The translations under genes and the position numbers were made by a program. A stretch of DNA of 12,781 nt, from the NCBI GenBank assembly GCA_945888585.1, contig CAMDAI010000019.1, positions 1-12,781 on the forward strand, given 5' to 3'. Origin of the DNA: Rickettsia typhi (GTDB lineage: Bacteria; Pseudomonadota; Alphaproteobacteria; Rickettsiales; UBA1997). This document shows positions 7,006 through 12,781 of this stretch, in pieces. Every line of letters begins with the position of its first letter. Within the stretch, counting starts at the first letter, position 1. A model generated the notes under the pieces. That model saw only the letters and a program-made list of their open reading frames with translations. It made no database searches and was not told where the DNA came from.

Positions 7006-8793
7006 ATGAAAAACTCTATTAAAATAATAATTTTAGCAATTTTATTTAATTGCAGCAATGCTTTTGCTACCGATTTTAAACACGGCATTTCTACCTTTGG
7101 TGATTTAAAATATCCAGCAAATTTCACTCATCTAGATTATGTAAATCCGAGCGCCCCTAAAGATGGAGAATTTAAATATGGAGTTGAAGGAACTTTTAAT
7201 AATCTCAATCCCTTTATCTTAAAAGGCATTGCGGCTTCTGGAATTGAAATGATTTTTGATAGTTTAATGGAAGGAACAAGCGATGAAATATCTTCTAAAT
7301 ATGGCTTGGTTGCCGAATCGGTAAAATTAGCTGACGATAAATCACAGATCAGTTTTCGCTTAAGAAAAAATGCAATATTTCATGACGGATCAAAAATTAC
7401 CGCTGATGATGTTATTTTTACTTTTAATATTTTATTAGAAAAAGGTCACCCATCTTATAAAATGATCTATCGCGACGTTAAAGAAGTTAAAAAAATCAAT
7501 GATTATGAAGTGACTTTTATTTTTAAAAATAATAAAAATCGTGATCTTCCTCTAGCAATTGCTGGTTTACCGGTTCTGTCAAAAAAATATTATGAAAATG
7601 TTGAATTTGATAAAACCACTTTAATTTCATCTCTTGGCAGCGGGCCTTATAAAGTAAAATCGGCTGAATCAGGAAGATCAATTACTTATGAAAGAGTAAA
7701 AGATTATTGGGCCAAAGATTTACCAATCAATAAAGGCAGAAATAATTTTGATGTAATAATTTACGATTACTATCGTGACAATAATGTTTTGGTAGAAGCG
7801 TTTAAAGCTGGAGCTTACGATCTTCGTCAGGAAAATATTGCCAGAAATTGGGTTAATTCCTACAATATCGACAAAGTGAGTAATGGAGAAATTCTAAAAA
7901 AAGAAATTAGTCACGGCTTGCCAACCGGTATGCAGGCTTTTGTTTTTAATTTAAGAAAAGAGAAATTTCAAAATCTTAAATTAAGAGAAGCCATAACATA
8001 TGCCTTTGATTTTGAATGGGCTAAATCCAAAATATTTTATAATTCCTATAAAAGAACTTCGAGCTATTTTTCTAATTCAGAATTTGCCAGTTCTGGCTTA
8101 CCTTCTAAAGCCGAATTAGAAATTTTAAAATCATTTAAAAATGAAATTCCCAAAGAAATTTTTACTACTGAATTTACTTTACCAAAAACTGATGGCAGCG
8201 GTTACGAGCGTGATAATTTACTTAAAGCCAAAAAAATTCTAGAAGAGCAGGGTTATGTTATAAAAAATAAAAAATTAATTGATCCTAAAACCGGAAAACA
8301 ATTGGAAATTGAATTTTTAATCAACACCAAATCTTTTCAAATGGTAATTGCACCTATGATTAAAAATTTAACTAAACTGGGAATCAAAGCCAAAACCAGA
8401 TTGGTTGATGACAATCAATATCAAGTTCGTATCAATAATTTTGATTATGATATTATCGTATCAGTGTTCGGGCAGGGATTAATTCCTGGAAATGAACAAT
8501 ATAGCTATTGGCATTCATCCACTAAAAACACTATAGGAGGAAATAATTTGGCCGGAGTAGATAATAAGGTGGTTGATTATTTAATTGAAAAAATTATCAA
8601 TGCCAAAACCAAAGCAGAAATTTTAACTGCCACCAAATCATTAGACAGGGTATTACTCTGGAATTTTTATACTATCCCCCAGTGGCATAATAACACTTAC
8701 CGAATTCTCTATAAGAACAAATTTGGAATTCCCGCAACAACTCCAAAATATGCAATTGGTATTGATAGTTGGTGGATAGGTTATAATCAGTAA
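7006..8793 (+). CDS. YejA-like periplasmic peptide-binding protein of an ABC importer
   Basis: Solute-binding protein of family 5 (SBP_bac_5), 595 residues, close to YejA. A signal peptide covers residues 1-21 (IKIIILAILFNCSNAFA, AFA cleavage site). Cys16 lacks a proper lipobox, so this is probably a soluble periplasmic protein. Directly after it comes the YejA-type entry HGISTFGDLKYPANF and LDYVNPSAPKDG (residues about 26-54). FNNLNPF follows, then the family signature FRLRKNAIFHDGSKITADDV (about 117-136), and the C-terminus ends in DSWWIGYNQ. YejA homologues deliver oligopeptides, and in some proteobacteria muropeptides, to the YejBEF transporter. No permease or ATPase gene is adjacent, so its partners must be elsewhere. 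The ATG is the only start that keeps the signal peptide. No clear ribosome binding site precedes it. It converges on clpB with 67 nt between stops. Confidence 0.88.
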   Translation: MKNSIKIIILAILFNCSNAFATDFKHGISTFGDLKYPANFTHLDYVNPSAPKDGEFKYGVEGTFNNLNPFILKGIAASGIEMIFDSLMEGTSDEISSKYGLVAESVKLADDKSQISFRLRKNAIFHDGSKITADDVIFTFNILLEKGHPSYKMIYRDVKEVKKINDYEVTFIFKNNKNRDLPLAIAGLPVLSKKYYENVEFDKTTLISSLGSGPYKVKSAESGRSITYERVKDYWAKDLPINKGRNNFDVIIYDYYRDNNVLVEAFKAGAYDLRQENIARNWVNSYNIDKVSNGEILKKEISHGLPTGMQAFVFNLRKEKFQNLKLREAITYAFDFEWAKSKIFYNSYKRTSSYFSNSEFASSGLPSKAELEILKSFKNEIPKEIFTTEFTLPKTDGSGYERDNLLKAKKILEEQGYVIKNKKLIDPKTGKQLEIEFLINTKSFQMVIAPMIKNLTKLGIKAKTRLVDDNQYQVRINNFDYDIIVSVFGQGLIPGNEQYSYWHSSTKNTIGGNNLAGVDNKVVDYLIEKIINAKTKAEILTATKSLDRVLLWNFYTIPQWHNNTYRILYKNKFGIPATTPKYAIGIDSWWIGYNQ

Positions 8794-8860
8794 TTCTTAA
8801 AGGTGAATTCAATTTTTTAACGCAGCAAAATCAACAATCCTGGTATTATAATTTAGTCGA

Positions 8861-11437
8861 TTATTTCTGGTATAAAAAAATTATTTTATTATTTTTTGCT
8901 GAAATTGTAACCTTATTACCATCTAATATTTTTCCTCTTAGAATTTCTTCAGCTAGATTATTTTCAATTTCTTTTTGAATAACTCTTTTTAATGGACGAG
9001 CTCCATAAATAGAATCATAACCTTTCTCAGCTAAATAAGTTTTTGCTTGGTCATCTAAAATAATTGTAATATTACGATTTTGTAATCTTTGTTTTAAGCG
9101 TTCAATTTGAACATCAACAATTAAGCTCATATTTTTACGGCTTAATTTGTTGAATAAAATTATTTCATCTAGACGGTTGATAAATTCTGGACGGAAATGT
9201 TCACGAACCGATTCCATAACTTCATTTAATACTGAATTAGCTGATTCATCTTCTTTTAAATTTGCTAAAATATGTGAACCTAAATTAGAAGTTAGAATGA
9301 TGATTGTATTGGTAAAATTAACGGTGCGACCTTGACTATCAGTTAGTCTTCCGTCATCTAACACTTGTAGTAGAATATTAAATACATCGCTATGAGCTTT
9401 TTCGACTTCATCAAATAAAATTACCTGATAAGGACGACGACGCACTGCTTCAGTTAAAACACCGCCTTGATCATAGCCGACATATCCTGGAGGTGCTCCA
9501 ATTAAACGAGAAACTGAGTGTTTTTCCATATATTCACTCATATCAATTCTTAGAATTGCTGATTCATCATCAAAAATAAATTCAGCTAAAGCTTTACATA
9601 ATTCAGTTTTTCCGACTCCGGTTGGACCTAAAAATAAAAATGATCCAATTGGTTTTCCAGGATCTCCAAGTCCGGCTCTAGAGCGTCTAACGGCACTACT
9701 AACGGCGATTAAAGCATTATCTTGACCAATAACTCTTTTGCGTAAAAAATCCTCCATTTTTAAAAGTTTTTCTTTTTCGCCTGACATAATTTTATCAGCA
9801 GGAATTCCGGTGATTTTGGCAATAATGGTAGCAATGTCTGCTTCTGAAACTGCTTCTCTTACGGTTTTTTCTTGGCTGGATTTTTCTAAATTTTCTAATT
9901 CTTTTTGTAAATTAGGAATTTTTCCGTAAGTAATTTCGCCAGCTTTAGCAAGATTTCCTTCGCGAGAGGCTACTTCTAATTCATATTTAGCCTGATCAAT
10001 TTTTTCTTTTAATTCATTGATTTTGTTAAGTTTCATTTTTTCCGCTTGCCATAAGGAAGTTAATTCGGCTGATTTTTTTTCAAGATCTTTTAATTCTTCA
10101 TTTAAATGTTTTAGGCGGTCTTTAGAAGCGTTATCATCTTCTTTTTTTAAAGCTTCAACTTCAATTTTTAGTTGAATAATTTTGCGATCAAGCTCATCTA
10201 GATTGGCCGGTTTGCTATCAACCTCAATTCTTAAACTGCTTGCTGCCTCATCAATTAAATCTATTGCTTTATCTGGCAAAAAGCGATCAGTTATATAGCG
10301 GTCGCTTAAGGTTGCGGCAGCAACTAAAGCACTATCTTTAATTCTAATTCCATGATGAACTTCATATTTTTCTTTAATACCACGAAGTATGGAAATAGTG
10401 TCTTCAACCGATGGTTCTTCAGCGTAAACTGACTGAAAACGTCTGGCCAGTGCTGCATCTTTTTCAATATATTTACGATATTCATCGAGAGTTGTGGCGC
10501 CAACACAATGAAGAGTGCCTCTAGCCAAAGCTGGCTTTAACAAGTTAGAAGCATCCATGGCTCCATCGGTTTTCCCGGCACCGATTAATAAATGTAATTC
10601 ATCGATGAAGAGAATTATATTATCGTTATTTTCTACTTCTTTTAAAACTGATTTTAATCTTTCTTCAAATTCACCGCGATATTTTGCACCAGCAATTAAT
10701 GCGCCCATATCTAATGCCATTAATCTTTTGTTTTTTAAACTTTCCGGAACATCGCCATTAATAATTCTTTGTGCTAATGCTTCAACAATAGCAGTTTTGC
10801 CAACTCCTGGTTCACCAATTAAAACCGGATTATTTTTTGTTCTGCGTGATAAAACTTGAATAGTTCGGCGAATTTCTTCATCTCTACCAATTACTGGATC
10901 AATTTTACCTTTTTTAGCTAGCGCAGTTAAATCGGTGGCATATTTTTCTAGAGATTGATATGAAGCTTCAGATGAAGCGCTATCAGCACTTTTTCCAGCG
11001 CGCATATCATCAATTGCTTTACGTAGTGAATTAATACCTAAACCACCCATTTTTAAAGTTTTGGCAGCTTCATTTTTATCATCTTCTAAAATTGCCTGTA
11101 AAATTCTTTCAACTGCTATAAATTTATCTTTGGCTTTATCGGCTAATTTTTCTGCAAGAAGAAAAACTTTAGCCAATTCTCCTGACATTGATATATTGCT
11201 TGAGCCAGAGCCTTCAACTTGTGGTATTTTATTTAGTGATTTTTCATTTTCGGCTCTTATTAATTCGGGATTACCATTTGCTGCCAAAATTAATTTTTCT
11301 GTTAGATGATCATTATCATTTAAAAATGCTTGTAGAATATGTTCTGGTAAAAATTTTTGATGGGAATTACCAAGCGCAATGGTTTGGGCCGATTGTAACA
11401 AATTAGTTAGTTTTTCGGTATATCTTTCAATATTCAT
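8861..11437 (-). CDS. clpB: ClpB, Hsp100 protein disaggregase
   Basis: Hexameric AAA+ chaperone that extracts polypeptides from aggregates together with DnaK. The full length is 858 residues. The N-domain is residues 1-145. NBD1 has Walker A GEPGVGKT (208-215), pore loop KYRG (252-255), Walker B ILFIDE (275-280) and arginine fingers Arg332/Arg333. A coiled-coil middle domain (about 410-525) separates ClpB from ClpA and ClpC. NBD2 has Walker A GPTGVGKT (604-611), pore loop GYVG (651-654), Walker B VILFDE (672-677) and the arginine of NRLDE (755). All catalytic motifs are present. The ATG at 11435-11437 has AAGGAA at 11442-11447 as ribosome binding site. The gene sits behind the terminator of the DUF2335 unit, so it should use its own promoter between 11438 and 11531. 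I found no clear RpoH box there. Confidence 0.98.
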   Translation of the reverse strand: MNIERYTEKLTNLLQSAQTIALGNSHQKFLPEHILQAFLNDNDHLTEKLILAANGNPELIRAENEKSLNKIPQVEGSGSSNISMSGELAKVFLLAEKLADKAKDKFIAVERILQAILEDDKNEAAKTLKMGGLGINSLRKAIDDMRAGKSADSASSEASYQSLEKYATDLTALAKKGKIDPVIGRDEEIRRTIQVLSRRTKNNPVLIGEPGVGKTAIVEALAQRIINGDVPESLKNKRLMALDMGALIAGAKYRGEFEERLKSVLKEVENNDNIILFIDELHLLIGAGKTDGAMDASNLLKPALARGTLHCVGATTLDEYRKYIEKDAALARRFQSVYAEEPSVEDTISILRGIKEKYEVHHGIRIKDSALVAAATLSDRYITDRFLPDKAIDLIDEAASSLRIEVDSKPANLDELDRKIIQLKIEVEALKKEDDNASKDRLKHLNEELKDLEKKSAELTSLWQAEKMKLNKINELKEKIDQAKYELEVASREGNLAKAGEITYGKIPNLQKELENLEKSSQEKTVREAVSEADIATIIAKITGIPADKIMSGEKEKLLKMEDFLRKRVIGQDNALIAVSSAVRRSRAGLGDPGKPIGSFLFLGPTGVGKTELCKALAEFIFDDESAILRIDMSEYMEKHSVSRLIGAPPGYVGYDQGGVLTEAVRRRPYQVILFDEVEKAHSDVFNILLQVLDDGRLTDSQGRTVNFTNTIIILTSNLGSHILANLKEDESANSVLNEVMESVREHFRPEFINRLDEIILFNKLSRKNMSLIVDVQIERLKQRLQNRNITIILDDQAKTYLAEKGYDSIYGARPLKRVIQKEIENNLAEEILRGKILDGNKVTISAKNNKIIFLYQK

Positions 11438-11531
11438 AATTTCCTTAAATGTTTTTTGGATAGTCTATTGTGGTATTACTCCAGATAATAACCAAAAAGG
11501 AGTTTTGCAATGGACAACTTAAAGAATAAAA
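11438..11531 (-). promoter_or_regulatory. clpB leader with competing RNA stems and an anti-SD segment
   Basis: Read on the clpB strand, CTCCTTTTTGG (11492-11502) lies upstream of the clpB ribosome binding site AAGGAA (11442-11447). Its UCCUU could pair with AAGGA. The same segment can instead form UUUUUGG/CCAAAAA with 11453-11459 (7 bp, exact) or CTCC/GGAG with 11479-11482. Alternative pairings that include the ribosome binding site suggest a possible temperature- or structure-sensitive leader, which would suit a heat-shock gene. It is not a recognisable ROSE or fourU element, no convincing RpoH or sigma-70 promoter was found, and the segment's role is inference. Confidence 0.25.
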
Positions 11532-11563
11532 AAAGATGGATCATCATATGACGACCCATCTTT
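11522..11563 (-). terminator. Intrinsic terminator of the DUF2335 unit
   Basis: On the minus strand, AAAGATGG and CCATCTTT (11556-11563 and 11532-11539) form 8 bp. They extend through six more pairs, two of them G-U, to an ATAT loop, giving 14 bp in all. A T-rich run (TTTTTTTATTC) follows immediately. On the plus strand the same two positions would be A-C mismatches and only three T follow, so the structure is built for the minus strand. It lies about 29 nt after the stop at 11592 and separates that unit from clpB. Confidence 0.85.
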
Positions 11564-11591
11564 AGATAAATTTATTTTACTTTATGAGTAA

Positions 11592-12083
11592 TTAAGCTCT
11601 TTTTTCCTGAGGTTTTTTATCTTGCTCTCTTCTTTGTTGATTATAATGAGTTCTTCTAGGAGGCTTTCTGGTAATTAATTTTCTTTCAACGAAGGTAACC
11701 AAGATAGCTAAAATAATTAGCCCTGCATTGACAGAAAATAATTTAATCGCTAAAGATTTTTCTTCGATTTTAATTAGATGAATTACCAAAAAAAGTAGAG
11801 CGAAATTATAGATAATGCCAAAGAACTGACCAAAGCGATAGCTTAAATTATGAAATTTAAGATATCTGTCTTGCCAAGAATGACGATGTTCTTGTTCTTT
11901 TTTAGCCATTTCCATCAGTTTGTTTACTGATCCAGGAGAAATTGTTTCGTAACTTTCTAATACTTTGGAAGAAGGAAGCATATTATACGGATTACGGCCC
12001 GATCTTCTCTGATCTTTTCCACGATTATCTCTATTATTATCGCGATTATTATAGTTATTGATAGGTCTTCTATTATCTCTCAT
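11592..12083 (-). CDS. DUF2335-type membrane protein
   Basis: Small membrane protein of 163 residues and unknown function. After an Arg/Asn/Asp-rich, probably disordered N-terminus (residues 1-33, with NRDN repeats) it has the pattern I associate with DUF2335. That pattern is LPSSKVLESYETISPGSVNKL followed by MEMAKKEQEHRHSWQDR (about 57-73), then a conserved stretch SYRFGQFFGI. Two membrane segments follow (about 88-106 and 112-132), and the C-terminus is strongly basic (KPPRRTHYNQQRREQDKK). The charge pattern suggests both ends are cytoplasmic. There is no ribosome binding site of its own, and its ATG lies inside the last codons of the upstream 64-residue gene (11-nt overlap), so coupled translation is likely. 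A strong intrinsic terminator closes the unit. The family call is from pattern memory, without a profile search. Confidence 0.8.
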   Translation of the reverse strand: MRDNRRPINNYNNRDNNRDNRGKDQRRSGRNPYNMLPSSKVLESYETISPGSVNKLMEMAKKEQEHRHSWQDRYLKFHNLSYRFGQFFGIIYNFALLFLVIHLIKIEEKSLAIKLFSVNAGLIILAILVTFVERKLITRKPPRRTHYNQQRREQDKKPQEKRA

Positions 12084-12267
12084 TTTTTTTGTTTAATGTT
12101 AAATTTAAATCTTCACCAATACAGATAAAATCTTTATCCAAAGCTTCATTTTCTTTTGCAAAAGGATATGAATTAATGTTGGGGCGAATAAATGGAATGA
12201 CCGAAACGAAACCAGCTAAGAATTTTCTTAAATATTTTAAATAGATTCTGGTTGATCTGATAATCAT
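12073..12267 (-). CDS. Small hypothetical protein (64 aa) upstream of DUF2335 gene
   Basis: I do not recognise this 64-residue protein. It has a basic, partly hydrophobic N-terminal half (RSTRIYLKYLRKFLAGFVSV, then IPFIRPNINSYPF), probably too short and charged for a confident membrane helix. An acidic C-terminal half follows (AKENEALDKDFICIGEDLNL) and ends in KKNER. Residue use looks coding rather than random. In its favour, its stop (TAA, 12073-12075) overlaps the DUF2335 start as ATGAGAGATAA, a typical coupled arrangement, and the DUF2335 gene has no other ribosome binding site. Against it, no clear Shine-Dalgarno site precedes its own ATG. The -10-like TATACT on this strand (12321-12316) is suitably placed for a promoter about 50 nt upstream. 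Confidence 0.55.
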   Translation of the reverse strand: MIIRSTRIYLKYLRKFLAGFVSVIPFIRPNINSYPFAKENEALDKDFICIGEDLNLTLNKKNER

Positions 12268-12299
12268 AAGTTTGTTTGGTCATTTTGCTATGCATGATT

Positions 12300-12323
12300 T
12301 TATGTTTGTGACATAAGTATAAT
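12300..12323. promoter_or_regulatory. Palindrome next to overlapping divergent -10 elements
   Basis: TTATGT (12300-12305) and ACATAA (12311-12316) are exact inverted 6-mers with a 5-nt spacer. They abut TATAAT on the plus strand (12318-12323), which overlaps TATACT on the minus strand (12321-12316). This lies in the gap between the divergent 64-aa gene and mnmG, where an operator controlling either side would be expected. No good -35 box was found for either -10, and the region is AT-rich, so chance is possible. Confidence 0.3.
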
Positions 12324-12361
12324 AAAATCAAGGATCTGGTAATATAGATAGAAAAACTAAA

Positions 12362-12389
12362 TTGTAAATTTCTATTTTTGTATTATAAC
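12362..12389 (+). promoter_or_regulatory. Candidate sigma-70 promoter for mnmG
   Basis: TTGTAA (12362-12367, 4/6 to the -35 consensus) and TATAAC (12384-12389, 5/6 to the -10 consensus) are 16 nt apart. This would place the transcript start some 35 nt before the mnmG GTG. An AT-only inverted repeat (ATAGAAA...TTTCTAT) overlaps the -35 region. Matches of this quality are common in AT-rich DNA. Confidence 0.3.
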
Positions 12390-12430
12390 TTCCATGTTTT
12401 AAATCTTTTCAATATTTTGTAATTACTTCC

Positions 12431-12781
12431 GTGCAAGAAAAAATCTATCAAGTTGTCGTTATTGGAGGAGGTCATGCTGGCTGTGAGGCTGCTTGTGCTG
12501 CGGCAAGGATTGGTGTAAATACATTGCTTATAACTTTAAAAGAAGACAATTTGGGTGAGATGTCGTGCAATCCAGCAATTGGTGGGATAGCTAAGGGTAC
12601 GATTGTTAAGGAAATTGATGCACTAGATGGAATCATGGGTAGGGCTATTGATATGGCAGGTATTCATTTTCGTATTTTAAATGCCAGCAAAGGAGAAGCG
12701 GTTCATTCTCCAAGGGCTCAGGCTGATCGTAAATTATATCGTGGAGCAGTTAAATCAATTATTGAATCTCAGGAAAATCTC
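12431..12781 (+). CDS. mnmG: MnmG (GidA), tRNA uridine-34 modification enzyme, 3' end missing
   Basis: FAD enzyme that with MnmE installs the (carboxymethyl)aminomethyl group at C5 of wobble uridine in certain tRNAs. The first 117 codons are in the window and the frame runs off its end. A GTG start at 12431 gives [20 protein letters not shown], placing the Rossmann FAD-binding motif [10 protein letters not shown] at residues about 12-21, as in the family. [20 protein letters not shown] and [20 protein letters not shown] are near-invariant MnmG sequence, as is [10 protein letters not shown]. In SKGEAVHS a Glu stands where most homologues have Pro (GPAV). No Shine-Dalgarno site is visible before the GTG, and an alternative non-ATG start a few codons upstream cannot be excluded. 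In many alphaproteobacteria rsmG and parAB follow mnmG, but that lies beyond this window. Confidence 0.95.
   Translation, partial: MQEKIYQVVVIGGGHAGCEAACAAARIGVNTLLITLKEDNLGEMSCNPAIGGIAKGTIVKEIDALDGIMGRAIDMAGIHFRILNASKGEAVHSPRAQADRKLYRGAVKSIIESQENL

Noticed and set aside
8794..8900. Plus-strand frame after the yejA-like stop reading [17 protein letters not shown] as a possible continuation or frameshifted tail
   Set aside because: The solute-binding protein already ends at a natural C-terminus (DSWWIGYNQ), and the extra frame runs into antisense clpB, so chance is the simpler reading.
10515..10859. 114-codon plus-strand frame inside clpB, and similar frames antisense to hflC, degP and clpB
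   Set aside because: They lie fully inside genes with clear protein families, have no ribosome binding sites, and their composition is that of complementary-strand shadows.
12340..12385. AT-only inverted repeat ATAGAAA...TTTCTAT followed by T residues as a terminator
   Set aside because: The stem has almost no GC, and no gene ends upstream on either strand, as the flanking genes diverge.
12268..12430. tRNA or small RNA gene in the gap before mnmG
   Set aside because: No cloverleaf, T-loop GTTC-type motif or GC-rich structured segment is visible.

Overview
The window is a very AT-rich stretch of bacterial chromosome holding ten protein-coding genes plus one possible pseudogene. No rRNA, tRNA, insertion sequence, CRISPR array or phage gene was seen. 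The hflK-hflC-degP order, an AT-biased codon use, compact overlaps and an MnmG that reads like the alphaproteobacterial form all point to an alphaproteobacterium, most likely a Rickettsiales-type or similarly streamlined, host-associated lineage. That placement is an inference from gene content and base composition; no database was consulted.

Left part (1-3315, + strand): hflK (5' end cut by the window), hflC and a DegP/HtrA-type periplasmic serine protease form one envelope quality-control operon. Bases 3316-3692 hold no intact gene but carry inverted repeats and a possible decayed small gene on the minus strand. At 3693-4958 is a lipoprotein with a C-terminal NlpC/P60-like cysteine-hydrolase domain and an N-terminal helical region I do not recognise.

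Middle (4985-8793): on the minus strand ribF (bifunctional riboflavin kinase/FAD synthetase) overlaps alr (alanine racemase) by 8 nt. Divergent from ribF, after only 34 nt, is a YejA-type periplasmic peptide-binding protein without its permease genes. The lipoprotein, alr and the YejA-like protein could all relate to peptidoglycan (hydrolysis, D-alanine supply, muropeptide uptake), but they are not one operon and that link is inference.

Right part (8861-12781): clpB (disaggregase) lies on the minus strand behind a two-gene unit, an unrecognised 64-residue protein and a DUF2335-type membrane protein. That unit ends in a well-formed intrinsic terminator. Divergent from it the window ends inside mnmG (tRNA wobble-uridine modification).

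Most of the window is ordinary housekeeping DNA, and I do not see a convincing new multi-gene system. The points most worth a second look are the NlpC/P60-like lipoprotein, the clpB leader with an anti-Shine-Dalgarno segment, the possible frameshifted remnant after degP, and the palindrome between the 64-residue gene and mnmG.
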